Shown: positions 38,401 to 50,399 of the stretch, in pieces
How the letters are laid out: each line of letters opens with the position of its first letter
Numbering within the stretch: the stretch's first letter is position 1
NCBI RefSeq assembly: GCF_963662255.1
Contig: NC_085050.1
Span: 7,497,334 to 7,561,333 of the forward strand
From: Cinclus cinclus
Lineage: Eukaryota > Chordata > Aves > Passeriformes > Cinclidae
Reading direction: 5' to 3'
DNA: 64,000 bases
Program-made: the position numbers and the translations under genes
The notes under the pieces: model-generated
Databases searched by the model: none
What the model was told of the DNA's origin: nothing
Seen by the model: only the letters and a program-made list of their open reading frames with translations

Positions 38401-40839
38401 AAATATGTCTTACTGTTATTTGGGTTCCCTGACAAATTGTATGGCTAATTCCATGCACCCAGTGGGGAGAGTGCTGTTAGCAGGTAAGAGCTTGCTTTGA
38501 AGCACAGTAAAAGATTCCCAGTGATTACAAGTAAGCGTGGACCAGAGGAAAACTGATTCAATTTCCAGCTGAGTCCTGAAGTTTGAGACTTGAGGATGCA
38601 AGGCAGAGGTTTTCTTGTAGGGCCTGAGGAAATCTGTGATCAGCTTTAAACCACCATCCAATACCCAGTGAATGTAAAGAGAAATGTCTTGTCTACCTGA
38701 GTGGTTTGAGGAGAGAACTGGGCATTTTTTCCCAGTCTCCACCACCTATGAAGCAGTGGACACCAACTGAAGTGATGCAGTTCTCACCACCATGAGGTGT
38801 TATTCCAAAAGTATAAAATCATTCAAAAGTGTTTAGACAGAGGTCCAAATGACAATTTCTTCAAGAGCTAGTGAACAGACAGATGCAAAAGAGTCTTGAG
38901 AGAGCAGGAGATCCCTGAGCTTCAGGCAAGTGCCACAGGAGCTGTCGTGTTCATCTGCTTTAGGCTTCATTTCTCAGTATCTGCTCCTGACCACCTCTGA
39001 AGGACACCAGGCCAGCTGCCCACTTCTTCTATCTCCATTCTTACAGAATCCAAAATAGAAGCAGAAAACTTTTGACAAAATTGCCTACAATTTTTCAATT
39101 GGAAAGAAGAATGGCTTCATTTTTAATGAAATAGAGCAAGATGTTCAGTCCTGGCTGTGTGCCTGAAAGATAGCTGTTTTCTGGATGCTCTGTGCTGTGG
39201 TGTTTGACATTACTCAGGGAATTCCCCCTGCTGTAGACAAGAAGCTGTTCCAGAATAACCCTGAAGCAGTAGATGTTCCTGAAATAACTGTCCCTGAATA
39301 ACTCCATGTGTGGACATTTTTATTCCAAATTACCAGGATCTTCTGTTGGTGGATTAGTATAAAATGTCTTTCTTTTTACCAAATAAGAGTCTTCATCTAC
39401 GGGTTATTCAATAACTATTGCTCTCTTGAATTTACCTCACCTTTAACATGACAGACCTGTCAAGTAAAAGGGGTCCCAAGGACACAAGTTTATGTGGCAA
39501 CTGCTGGCACATTATTATGGCTGATTATTCATCATTGCACAATATTAATAAAGTTTTAGCACACAAATGGCTTTTTCTGGAGTCACTAAGAGTGTTTTGA
39601 GAAATCACAGTGGAGTAAGCAGCCTTATTTCCATTGCACAATCAGGAAAATCTGAGGAACAAGTACAATAAGGCATGATATTCTAAAATGATTAGTAATC
39701 TGAGATGTTCCTTTTTGATCAAAACCTAAGTGAAGAGCAAGAAGAGACTGAACTTAAGATAATGGCAAGCATCTAAACTTGTAAAACAAACACTCTGAAA
39801 GGTCCCCTGTGTGTACCCAAGACTGGATGCAACAAAACTTTCTTGTCAGTCCTGAAGACGTTGGCTCTGGTCATGAAGATATTATTATTATTAACATCAT
39901 TACTGATACATGCAAGTATAGATTTGGGGGTTCTCATTCCTTACACACTTCTCAGACATATGGCAGAGTGGTGCCTGACCCCAAAAGCCTGTTCTTCAGA
40001 CAGCAGCACATAATCACTGGAGAGACACTGGGCAGAAACCGAGGCAAAGGAAAATCAGATTTGTCCATTTCTGAGCTGCTCAGGGAAGCAGCAGTGTGCT
40101 GCCTGCTCAGCTGCTGTTGGGCCGGATTTTCTCATCTGCTTGAGGCAAGAGGAAGGAGCCAATAGAAAAATGAGGGCAGACTTCGCAGCAGTTTGGTGGG
40201 AACTCTTCGTTTTCCCCATTTGGCAGGGAAATTGTTTGAAAAGCGCTTCTTGGAAAGCGTGGGTCTGGCCTCATCTTCTCCACCTGCTTAGCAACTTCAG
40301 GGAAGGTTTGGGAAGCAACACTAAACCATTTTCTTTCTCCCTCAGCCATTTCCCCTTCTCTCAGGCCACAGCCAACACTGAAGTTTGTCTCCTTCCCCCT
40401 CTCTTTCTTCTGCTGCAACGCCAGTGGTGTCTCCTGGCACTTTCTGCAGTGAAGTCAGATTTTGGCAGCATCCCTTCAGCTGTGATGAAAGTTACAGCAG
40501 GGAGGGTAAGTGGAATTTGATAACAAAAGGCCTCTCGAGGCCTTTTCATCTTTGAACCACTGGCAGTGCCAATAAAGTCCTGTTTCTATCTCAGCATCAA
40601 CATTCACAATTCTGCAAAAAAATAAGATGGAAGATAAAATAAATAAGAATTACTGCAGTGAATGTCTTAAATTATTTTTCTTTTCCAAGATTACAACAAA
40701 TTGCTTAAAACACATCTTAAACTGCCTTTGTTTTCAGGAATGTAAGTACTCTGAAGAACAGATTGTACCGTGGCTGGCATGTCAGGAGTACCAAAGACAG
40801 AGTCGTAATCCTCCCCCTCATTCTTCCTGACTAAATATT
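38401..40839. other. unique non-coding DNA with overlapping chance frames
   Basis: Two overlapping plus-strand frames, 39809-40165 (118 codons) and 40140-40520 (126 codons), are followed directly by a donor-like GGGTAAGT at about 40504-40511. Minus-strand frames overlap both. None resembles a known protein. The region 40100-40560 has about seven CpGs. A short perfect hairpin is listed separately at 40525. Confidence 0.5.
40525..40546. repeat. perfect 9-bp inverted repeat with 4-base loop
   Basis: AAAAGGCCT and AGGCCTTTT flank the loop CTCG. It resembles a bacterial intrinsic terminator in shape, but in vertebrate nuclear DNA it has no such role. It may be chance or a structured site in an RNA. 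Confidence 0.85.
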
Positions 40840-41160
40840 CCTATGTGGTCAAAGTGACCTACTGTGCTGGCCTGTCAATTTCTAAGTGGTTTGAGATAAG
40901 TGTCCCTTGATCACAACGGAAAGTTTGTGGAAAATTTCTGAGAAATAAGCGTTTTGAAAAACCATCGACAGCTGGCAATGAAGAAAGTACGCTCTCCTCC
41001 CCTGCCCATGCTGAAATTCTATGCTCAAATGTAAATATAATTTGAACATAAAGCAGTAAATTTTTTGAGCAGCAATCTAAATAGTGGCTAGAGAGGGAAA
41101 AAAACCATACTGAACTCTACTGACCTCTGCGTGTGTGTATTTGACAATATAGCACCTCTA
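40840..41160. promoter_or_regulatory. candidate small conserved element
   Basis: The patch 40910-41000 holds four CpGs in about 90 bases, in contexts such as ATCACAACGG, AAGCGTTTTG, CATCGACAGC and TACGCTC, surrounded by CpG-poor DNA. No repeat is recognisable. This is a weak compositional argument for constraint only. Confidence 0.22.
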
Positions 41161-41710
41161 GCCAAGGTTTAAAAATGGTGCACTCTTGCATCAGGGGATA
41201 GACTGGACCTTATTTCTAAACTGTGCTGCAGAATTAGACATACTCATTTATCTTTTGTTTCTCCAGTTGGGTTTCACAGAAATAAAGGGGATGCTTTTGC
41301 CAAAGCATATTTTTCAGAGTGAATAATGATGAAAAAGATGTGGTGCTCTGTTGGCAGTATTTTGCACTAATGTACAGAGGCCTCCTGTGCTGGGAATGTC
41401 CAAACTGGGCCAGGGACAGTCAGTGATGAGGCTGCTTCAGAGGAACTCACAAGGTTCAGCACCAGCTTAGAGAGAGGAGGCACTGGGCTGGCAGCAGCCC
41501 TCATTTTGCCCTTCAGATGAGGCTTTTTGCTTCTGCCCCACAGTGGGGTGGTAGGGCACAGCCCCCAGTGTCACAGGCTGTGAGGACGGAGGTACAGCTG
41601 GGATTACTGCAAAAGCCTTCTTCAGATATGAAAATAGAAATGTAACTTTGCTGGATTGGGAGATAGATGTTTTTGTTTGGTTGTATTTTGGCTTTAGGCC
41701 ATATCTTTCT

Positions 41711-41950
41711 TAGAATCATAAAATGACAATGTTTTATGTGTGAAGGCACCTTAAAGATCACCTGGTTCCAATTCCCTCTGCTATGGGCACCTTTCATCAG
41801 AACACATTGCTCAGGGCCCCATCCGACCTGGCCTTGAACACTTCCAAAGATGGGGCAGCCCCAGCTTCTCTGGACAATTTGTTCTAGTGTTTCACCACAC
41901 TCTGAAGTGGTGAATTTCTTCCTAACATCATTATTCATCTAATTCTTCAA
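41711..41950 (-). mobile_element. CR1 LINE fragment, antisense orientation
   Basis: On the plus strand it begins AGAATCATAAAATGA, the inverted CR1 tail. It continues through GGCACCTTAAAGATCACCTG, GGTTCCAATTCCCTCTGC, GGGCCCCATCCGACCTGGCC and TTGAACACTTCCAAAGATGG, then GGTGAATTTCTTCCTAACATC. This is the CR1 3' UTR in reverse complement. About 240 bases are recognisable. The minus-strand 141-codon frame at 41513-41938 lies largely in this copy and should not be taken for a gene. Confidence 0.92.
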
Positions 41951-43456
41951 CAGTGCTATTCTGGCTATCTGGGATAGATTGGAATTTTCTCCACACTGAG
42001 TTTCCCATTCTGTTCCTGCAAGCCTCCCACATATTTCCAGAGGGAAAAGTCAATGGGTCAGATAATTCTTCAGCATAGACATTGCCATGGCGTCCTCTAG
42101 TTTTGCTAGAAATTATATGGCAAAATTTTTGAAAAATGCTTTCTCAGCCACTTCTGGTGACATATCACCCACTGAGCTTTTGTGTGTGGGCATTTCCAGG
42201 AAAACAGCTTTGCAGGGCCATGCCCTAGTCTCCTCTGTGGTGTATTTACCATCTCAGGAAGAGTGAAGAAAACTTCACAAAGTTACTTCAGAATTTTTTT
42301 TCACAGTTGCTTTGCCACTGAAGGGTAAGTCATATCTCATCGTTATTCCAGATAAAACTAAATTCTGGCATCTGTTAATAGAAGTATATTATATGTGGAC
42401 TGCATTTGGTCTGGAACATGCAAAGTTGCTCTACTGCTAAAGGTTGTGTTGATTGTTTTTTTTTTTTTGTTTTGTTTTGGTTTTTTTTTTTTTAATAATA
42501 CAAGAATGCAAGAGGGAGAAGAAATTCTGCAGAGAATACTGATTTCCCTGTGGTACTGATAGTGATAATGGTCTCTCCATTTGTTAGCACTCTCCAGCAA
42601 AAGGACAGGCTCAATGGCTGGTATATTTTGCCTTCCAGTCTTCTTGGGCATCAAGTTTCTTTGCAGAAGTCTCTGACATGAGTAATGCACACACAATACA
42701 GTGACATCAGCCCAGGTCTGAGGGGAGAAATGCTCTCAGGCCTTCCCTGTTTGTAAGACAGGCGATAAGCCAGCTTTCACCCTGCTCTACATCAAATTCA
42801 AAGTTAGGTGACGTAATGTAGGTCAGGATTCAGCTGTGTAAAATCTGAGAGAGGACAGAAAAGACTGTGCTGGTTTCCAAATGCCTTAATAAGGGCATCT
42901 TCTTTTAAAGAGAGGGTTATTCTGAAGTAACTTCTCTTATGCTAACAGTTATGATTAGGCAACTGTAAGCACTTAAATCAAGTGGGATTTTCTATCCAAG
43001 GCACTGCTAAAGTCCACAGTTTTTAACTGCCTAATCTAGTAGCCCATGCCTGCTCAGGAGCATCATTTGTTAGGAGAGGAAGATTTGAAGTGGAGAACTG
43101 TATATAAATGGCTTTAGTCAGAAAAAACCAGCCCAAAAAGTTCATGGCTATCCTAATGTGAAACTATAAATTGCAAACCCAAAAACTGTGCTTTAAAAAG
43201 GGAAAAAAAATAGAAGCTTTGATTCATCAAGGCCTGCAAAGTTTCATATTTTCTGTAATTATCTGAGGAGCTTCAGAAAGCAAACTTCATGCGTGCAGTG
43301 CACACACACTCATACACATAAGCACATGGAATATATCTCCAGTTACAGGTGTTTCGAACTGGTGCCATGTCCCCAAACACCACAGAGCCCTTCACAGAAT
43401 GGGAGCTTGAAATGCTTCTCCTGCATTGCTTGTGAACATCCAGGTATGGTAATAAC
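41951..43456. other. unique non-coding DNA between two CR1 copies
   Basis: It contains a T-rich tract at 42455-42493 and otherwise unique sequence. Some of the first hundred bases could be CR1 sequence too decayed to recognise. Confidence 0.55.
42455..42493. repeat. poly-T tract with TTTTG units
   Basis: T runs broken by G, with a TTTTGTTTTGG centre. It reads as poly-lysine/asparagine on the minus strand and extends a spurious frame (42358-42696). Confidence 0.9.
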
Positions 43457-43690
43457 TCATAGAATTGTCAACATTGGAAAAGACTTTTAAGATTGTTGTT
43501 TCCAACCATGAGCCCAGCACTGTCAAGTCCACCCCTAAATCATGTCCCCAGTGCCACATCTGCACATTTTTTTAACACTTGCAGGAATGGTGTTTCCATC
43601 ATTTCCCTAGGAAGCCTGCTCCAATGCCTCTTCTTATTTCAGTGAATACATTTTTCCTAACATCCAATCTAAACCTGGCACTGGCAGTAA
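43457..43690 (-). mobile_element. CR1 LINE fragment, antisense orientation, second subfamily
   Basis: On the plus strand it begins CTCATAGAATTGTCAACATT and GGAAAAGACTTTTAAGATTG. It passes through TCCAACCATGAGCCCAGCAC, CATGTCCCCAGTGCCACATC and GAATGGTGTTTCCATCATTT, and ends near TCCAATCTAAACCTGGCACT. This is the CR1 3' region of the subfamily with GGAAAAGAC and CCACATCTRCA, in reverse complement, so it is distinct from the type at 28543. It is diverged and 5' truncated after about 234 bases. Confidence 0.92.
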
Positions 43691-44733
43691 GACTGGAAAG
43701 GCTGGGGTTTGTCTTGTTCAGCATTGACCCAATTTAGTACTTTTAAAAAAATTTAAGTATTTTTTACAAAAACTGCAGCTTTGCCCTGTGGCTGCCAACA
43801 CGAGGTAGAGTAAATGAAATAAAGGAGTACAGGATAAGAATCCAGGCAATGATGCTGGTTGGTAGAGCTGGCACTTGTCTTTCATTTTCCCCCTGGGGTA
43901 GATGTAGGTGTATTGGCAAATGTTATTTCAGTTAACACAAAACACTCCCAGCCTGTGTCTGATCTCTTACACCACAGCCTGCCCACAAGAGGAGCATTGA
44001 TTTAGGGACTCGTTTCACAGTCCTGTTGCAGGACAATATTAGTGCGTTTGAGGAGAGATTTGCCCTGACACCTTTTGTCTGTAGCTTGCAGACACCATTG
44101 TCTGTGGTGAATAATCTGATTTAGCTTAATCCAGCCCTAATGGGAACTCCCACCTAGGATCTGGGGGAACAGGAGATATTGCAAGATTTCCAACAGGTCA
44201 TGGTGGTCTTTTTTGTTTTCACTGTTTGCTGCTTAAAAAAGAGAAAGAAACCCAACCTGAGCTCCCCCCTGAGTGGATGGAGAGAGGAAGGCATCTCCAG
44301 AAGGTAGTGAACTGATCTCTCATTTAAAGCAGGTCTGAGAATTTAACCTGGTGACTCCTTGTGTTTTTGTGTGTGCATGTTTGTGTGCTCTTCTTTTGGA
44401 CCACAGAAATGAACACTATGAAAATCTATGAACTAAAGCATCTTTGCAAAGACCATTCAACCTCCATGGAAAATCCATTTATCAGGATACTGAGGTTTAT
44501 GCCAGGCTTGAAATACTGAAATTATTCCTAAAATTCCAGCACATACTGCAGTACTTTGCTGAACTGGGACCTTCCAAAGTACAGAGATGAAGGATTTCTT
44601 TGCAGTCTTCATTGTTTCAGACTTGTTCAGACTCTCTCCTTGCTTTGTCCTTGATAGAAAAACATAATCCCTAAAGCTCCTTTTCATCTCCTTGCTCTGT
44701 AAATAATTTTGCCCTAAGAAATGCTTCTTTTCT
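43691..44733. other. unique non-coding DNA
   Basis: No gene was recognised. The part 43970-44160 is a possible small conserved element with an AATCTGATTTAGCTTAATCC segment holding opposed TAAT/GATTA homeodomain-type cores, but the support is weak. Confidence 0.5.
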
Positions 44734-44772
44734 AAATAAATTAAAAATAAATAAATAAATAAATAAATAAAA
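44734..44772. repeat. (AAAT)n microsatellite
   Basis: About nine AAAT tetramers, the first two imperfect. It is a simple tandem repeat. Confidence 0.93.
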
Positions 44773-46170
44773 TATTACATTTAGTACTGTTTACTACATC
44801 ATCCTGATTCTGAGAAAAGTATCTATAAAGAAATTTGTGCAAATCCAAACCCTGGATAACACTAGAGAACTTTAAGCCAAGACTGCTAACTGTTATAGTA
44901 AATAAAGAAGTGAACACATGTTATATCAAAATTAATTTCAGAAGCAAAAGTAAATCTTCTCTCTGTGGAAAGAAACTATTTTTCTTAGATATTTTGTTTA
45001 TGTGCCCAAATGCTAATAATTTGTTCTCTGTTTTTATCCCACTCATCCCCCTGCCCCTGTTAATGTGTCAGGTTTCCTTATCAGTGATAATGTCCTTGTG
45101 CCTTCCAGTGACAGTCACACATCCCTGAGGATGGTCCCAGATGAGGCTGAGACAGAAGACTGATACAGGAATTGAGTAAAATACCACTTTTTCTTCTGGA
45201 AGTGCATTCCCTAAGAGAGAGAGTGATAAGATTTTTTCCTGGGAGCATCTCAGGTTTGTAGCTGAGACCCTATATAGGTCTCCCTATATAGTCAAAGAAG
45301 GAAAGAAAGTGCTTCTCCAAAAGCTTTAGGGGATGATCCAGTTTAGTGATCTCCCCAGCCTCTACCCCCACCAGCTCAGTTTGAACCAAAGCAGAAGAGG
45401 AGGAAGGTATTTGGCATCCTCACTTCTCTCCAGGAGCCCCTCTGCTTTGCTCTGTATCCTTTAGCTCAACACCTAGCAGAAAGTGATAACAACAACAAAA
45501 TAAACTTTCAGCAGTTCAAATTAAAAGAAAAAAGAGTGCACTGTTTCCTCTCTCAGAAGCACAGAGAGCTAGAATGTCAGCCAGCTATCAGCAATACCTG
45601 GAAAACATTGTGTTCTCTGCCAGCAAAACTGATGAGGGTTTTTTATTTTAATGATTGTGCTCTGAGAGATCTGCTCGTTAGGTACATTGTACACCATGGG
45701 AACGAGTTGTGGGGTAGTTTCGACCCTGACACTCTGGGTTTAGTTTGAGTTTTCTCACATATCTCCAAGGGGGGAATGAGGCAGTCTGAGCTCTGAAAGG
45801 TTATGTCTGCTGTTCCCATCACACCCATGTTATGCACATCTGAGTTTCACCATGTGATTAAATCAAGTGTTTTGTGCCAGCACAATAGTGGCAGCAGAAA
45901 GAGGTGCAGAGATTAATACACCATGGACTCAGAGAGAGTTTACAGCAAAGTAAGATGCACCCAGTAAAGGACAGCATTGTGTCCCGTGCCCCCATGGAGT
46001 GGGAGTTTGGGTTGGATGAAGTGTCCTAGACTTTTAGAGGAGAGTAGAGCATTGCTTGGGACTAACAGCTATTCTAGAAAACTCAGTCTCCTGCTGTAAA
46101 CCTGCTCACTGCAGAAGAGCTGGAAGCTGTACAGTGCATCTGGTTGCAGGGCTGCAGGCTCCAACCTGAA
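44773..46170. other. unique non-coding DNA
   Basis: No gene was recognised. At 45264-45291 there is a small compound of direct and inverted repeats around CTATATAG, listed separately. The rest is unremarkable. Confidence 0.55.
45264..45291. repeat. nested direct and inverted repeat around CTATATAG
   Basis: CCCTATATAG occurs at 45268-45277 and again at 45282-45291, 14 bases apart. GAGACC (45264-45269) and GGTCTC (45277-45282) form a 6-bp inverted repeat around the first copy. The core CTATATAG is itself a palindrome. Confidence 0.85.
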
Positions 46171-46180
46171 ACATAAAAAA

Positions 46181-46345
46181 CCAAACCAAACCAAACCAAA
46201 CCAAACCAAACCAAACCAAACCAAACCAAACAAACAAAAAACCCAACAAAATAAAAAACAAAAAAACAACCAAGCAACCAACCAAGCAAAAAACAACAAC
46301 CAAAAAACCCAACCAAATAAAGAAAAACACACACAAAAAACCCTA
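46181..46345. repeat. (CCAAA)10 array and degenerate C/A-rich tract
   Basis: Ten perfect CCAAA pentamers occupy 46181-46230. About 115 bases of decayed CAAA/CCAA sequence follow, almost free of G and T on the plus strand. The minus strand reads as TTTGG and yields three overlapping frames (46069-46350, 46083-46334, 46106-46336) rich in F, W, L, V and G that look like membrane proteins but are purely repeat-derived. A four-unit piece of the same motif lies near 23478. Confidence 0.95.
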
Positions 46346-49300
46346 AGCAAAATGCTGCATCACCTATGTGGGTAGTGCTGATTCATGTCCTTTTGACTTC
46401 ATATCAAATACACTGGCTGCCCACTTGCCCAGGTAATTTGGGCAATGTTGAGCACCTTGAAGAATGTCCTGGGAGTAAGATGTTTCTACATTAAAGGAAA
46501 AATTTTTCCAGCAGTACTTTCTTTCCCTAGAACAATGTGCACTCAACTTGCAGACTTTGCAAGCCTAGACTTCGGTGCCATAATTTTCTATTGTACTCAT
46601 TTGCTACATCCTGAGTCACAGAGCTGATGGAAACATGGGCAAACCACCATGTATCCTCAAATGCACAGGAAACCCTAAATTAAGAGTGAGGGGTGGCCAG
46701 GCTTTCATCTCTCCCTGCAGAGAAATATTTGCCATCTGCCTTCTACCTTCCTCAGAGGCAATGGGGCAATGTGAGCTGCTGCCTGTGCTTGGTTCAGTGC
46801 AGACCCATAAATGCATCTCTACAGGAAAAGCATCTCCATCCATAGCTCTTTCTGAAGTCTGAGAGCCATGAGCATCCATGGTCCCAAAGCACATGACACA
46901 GTATTTTGTGATGAATTGCTGCTCTCCCACCCAGTCAAACCTTTGTCCATTAGACTGATGCTCTTGGCAATGAACTTGCAGAGTTCAGAGATAAGAAAAG
47001 TGCCTATTTCTTGTGAGGTGCTTCTGCAAGCAGGACTTTGTGAGACAAAGCTCTGCTTGACACATAATTTGAGAATTTATTATTTTGACTTATCCAGAAA
47101 GAACCCCTTTTCTTTGACCCAATTTGACTTTCTTCAGAAGTTACTTCTTCAGAAATTTTTCAGAAATGCTTTATTTTTTCCCTTGGGTGTTTTGACAAAA
47201 ATGAAAGCATTGCTGTTTTCATTAGTATTTTCCAGAGAAAAGTTTAGGCATTTCTCAACAAAGGGCAAGTTTTTCTGCTGTTGAAAGCTGGGGTTTTTTT
47301 ATCTTTTATCCTTTTATTTTCTTTTTAAGTCAGAAATGCTAATGTGCTGCCCTGCAGGAATTGCCATTTAAGTGCCTTATACTTATATTTGCCTCAATTG
47401 ACCACACTCACTCAGATCCTCTTTCCTATGATAAACCACAGCTGTCTCTCTTGATGTGAAAAACCAGTTGTGTTCTGGGAGATAATACTTGGCCAAGCCC
47501 ATAAAAGAAAATGGCAATATAAATGCATCTGAAACTTCCACCATTTGTTGTGGAAAGCAAGCTGAATCTAAGCATTTTACTTTCAAAGTAAGTATTTGAA
47601 TTATGAAGGAATACTTAGCATCTTCCTCGAAAAAGCAGAACTTTCACAATTACATTAATTCTGAAAAAGAAAAAAAAAATTACCTCTGACCCCAAAATTC
47701 TTGACAGCTAATTTTTCACTGGAAAACAGCTTTTGTGGAAAGTTTTGATGCTCTCCATATTTGTGTACATAAAACTACATTTGTGCTAATGTGGCTTTGC
47801 TGATCAGAACCTCAAAATTTTGCATGTTGCAGAATTTATACATTTATTCCCAGCCAAACTATACCATATAAAAGCTGTCTTATTACTAGTAATATCAAAA
47901 AACTGGCTAACAAGATATCCTGGATACTTCACACATACTGATGGTCTTTATAGAATAAATGTTCTGTCTTCTAATGTGGCAAATGAGGTCATTTGAGTGC
48001 ACTAACTCTGCTCTTCCTCTCCCTGTTCTGCTTGAAGGAGATTTGAATGTGAAAAGGTTTTGGCACTGCAGGCTCCATGGTTTGGAACAGCTTTCAAAAT
48101 TGGAGACTTAAAGGTCACTTTTCTGTGAAGAAGTGAGGGACCTGACCCCAATACCAGCCATCAAAGAAACACTGAAGTAAAAAATAGTTTTCAAAATCAC
48201 GTTGAGGAGGCCAAGGATGAAGCTGCTCCCCATAAACATGAGAGGTCTCTGTGTTGAATATATATTTTATCCCTGCAGCATGACCCCGTCTGTCAGATAA
48301 GGAGAAGCAGTAAAACAGGGAGGATGTGGTTGCTGTCGTGGAAGTTGGAAAACAAATTCAAGCTTAGGAGGCTTGTTTTTTCTCCCCTAAAATTAAAACC
48401 AGTGCTCCTGTTAGCTTCCTAGACTCCATCCAAATTTAGCTGATGCTCTGACAGTGAAAAAACAGGATTTCATAAGTTATTTCACATTTAACTGTGGTAA
48501 CAATTGGCTGGGAGATGTGGGTGAAGGCATAGGAGGATAAGGTACACTCATACCACCTTTCCCCCTGCCCATGATGAACCAAGGGATGTGTTTGACCCAG
48601 AAAAACTAAAATGCACTGGTAGCCATGGGCACCACGAAACAAGAGCCATGGTGAAATTCTGCTGGGCCAGCCAAAAGCTGTGCTGGTGGTCATGGTGTGA
48701 TGCCACCTCTGTACTACTCAGGGAGACAAAGTGCTTAATTCTGGGCTGGAGGGAGATACTGAAATCCACAGCAGATGCTTTTGAGGGGAAGCCTGAGTGA
48801 GGGAAAAATCCTTTTTCACCCCAGTAGGAGCAGGAGGATATGTGCTCCCCACCAGGTGACCTAACCCATCACTTTACATATAACAGCCTGGTACTTCCCA
48901 CAGTTTTGGATTCAGATTCAAATCCAAATCCCTCTTCTGGCAGATGCAGAGCAGGATTTGTGCTGTGCTTTCCTACTTGTCTGTCACCAAGCAAGTTTGG
49001 GGCATTCTTGTCTCTCTTCTCTAACTGTGCTCCATCAGGTCTAGCAGGACACATTCAGAAAATCATTCCCAGGTTAGAAGCCCTTGTTCCTCAAGCAGTC
49101 TAGGCTTAGCTGTCCAACAGTCCAGCACCAGCAACCACAGCCATGTTCTATGCATTCTAGAAGTGTTTTTGGAGACTCATCTCCTACACATCCTCCTTCA
49201 CTTACAACAACTCAGATCTGTGACTCAACTCCATGCCCCCAACTCTATGACTTGCTGAGAACAAACCTCTAAGAGCAATAGGCAGAGCTTGAATAGAGAG

Positions 49301-49880
49301 GCCTGATCAACACATTAAATGACAATTTTTTAAAAAAAAAAACTATCTATTTGATACATATTGTAAATGCTGCAGTTTTCCTATTCAAGCAATCGTGCTG
49401 CATTTTACTTGCACTTTCTGAGCCTGCAGTAGTATCTCAGTCAAGTTTTTGGGAATACTGAATTGCTTGACAGGCTTTCAGCCATAGCTAGGAATAGGTA
49501 CTTCAGATGTCTGCTCTTTGAGAAGGAAACACTGCTATAGTGAGGAAAACGTTTCTGAAGTCCCCAAACTGCCCTTTCCATCACCCACCAGCCTGCACCC
49601 ATTTGGGTGGGCTGACAGCAAATCACTGCATTCGAGCTGACAGCACACTGAGCTGGTTTTAAATTTCCTGCTCTCTAAACCATGCTTCAAACTGAATCAA
49701 AACACTTTCATTAGAGGGATGAAAATAAATCCCACCAAAGCTGGATTTTATCATGCGGATCTATCAGAGACAAGCAGACTGGGTTCTGTGGGGTTCAAGG
49801 ATGTGACCATCAGTCCCTAGAGCCAAATGGGAAGCTGTGGAGAATCTCTCTTGCATGCCCACATATTAGAGTCAGCAAGC
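46346..49880. other. unique non-coding DNA, no gene seen
   Basis: The 138-codon plus frame at 46868-47284 is AT-rich in codon content and not protein-like. No transposon was recognised. A short A run lies at about 49331-49343. Confidence 0.55.
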
Positions 49881-49889
49881 AGTGCCACC

Positions 49890-50070
49890 ACCTAGGAGGA
49901 CTAAACCTGGCACGCTGTCACTCGTCGTTTGGTTTTTGGGAAGCTTTGAATTCCGTCAATGGAATTGGGGCTGGCAGCATCATAAAACTGTCTTTGAATT
50001 TTGCTGACTTTCCAGAACTAAAGCAACATTTTGATGGCATTTCTGCTTGTGATCAGCATCCAAACATAAG
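49890..50070. promoter_or_regulatory. candidate small conserved element
   Basis: Four CpGs are clustered at 49910-49960 in an otherwise CpG-poor region. A 6-bp inverted repeat AATTCC/GGAATT lies at 49949-49966, and there are AT-rich motifs and no recognisable repeat. Support is compositional only. Confidence 0.22.
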
Positions 50071-50331
50071 TGTAAGCCTTGCAGCACATTTTTGAGAAGG
50101 TGGGTGGGCTCTTTCAGGCATGTCCTCACACCAGGGCTAGCACAAGCGCCAGCTCAGGAGCTGCCCCCAACCTTTTCCTTGCCCCCACTGAGAACACAAT
50201 CCTGGTTAGCTGGTGCTGCCAGCTGGGACAAGCTGCCCCAGTAGGATGCTTAACAATCTGCTACCACTCCTGGCAAGATTTGGACTGCATTTCTCAGCTC
50301 CTAATAACTCTTTCATGCCTTCCCCAGCCTC

Positions 50332-50398
50332 CATGCCCACACCCAGGAGAGTAGCCCCAGTTTGCTGGAACCAACTCCCCCAGAGCAGTGTGGGCATG
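50332..50398. repeat. 11-bp perfect inverted repeat with 45-base spacer
   Basis: CATGCCCACAC at 50332-50342 is matched by GTGTGGGCATG at 50388-50398. The spacer has no obvious continued pairing, so it is not a convincing miRNA hairpin. Confidence 0.85.
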
Positions 50399-50399
50399 C

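Noticed and set aside
40525..40546. Intrinsic transcription terminator
   Set aside because: The form fits a bacterial terminator, but the window is vertebrate nuclear DNA where that mechanism does not apply.
41513..41938. 141-codon minus-strand gene
   Set aside because: Most of the frame is the sense strand of a CR1 3' UTR, which is non-coding.
46069..46350. Small membrane protein on the minus strand
   Set aside because: Three overlapping frames in the same low-complexity TTTGG tract; the hydrophobic look comes from the repeat.
50332..50398. microRNA precursor
   Set aside because: Only the 11-bp arms pair; the 45-base spacer does not extend the stem, unlike a pre-miRNA.
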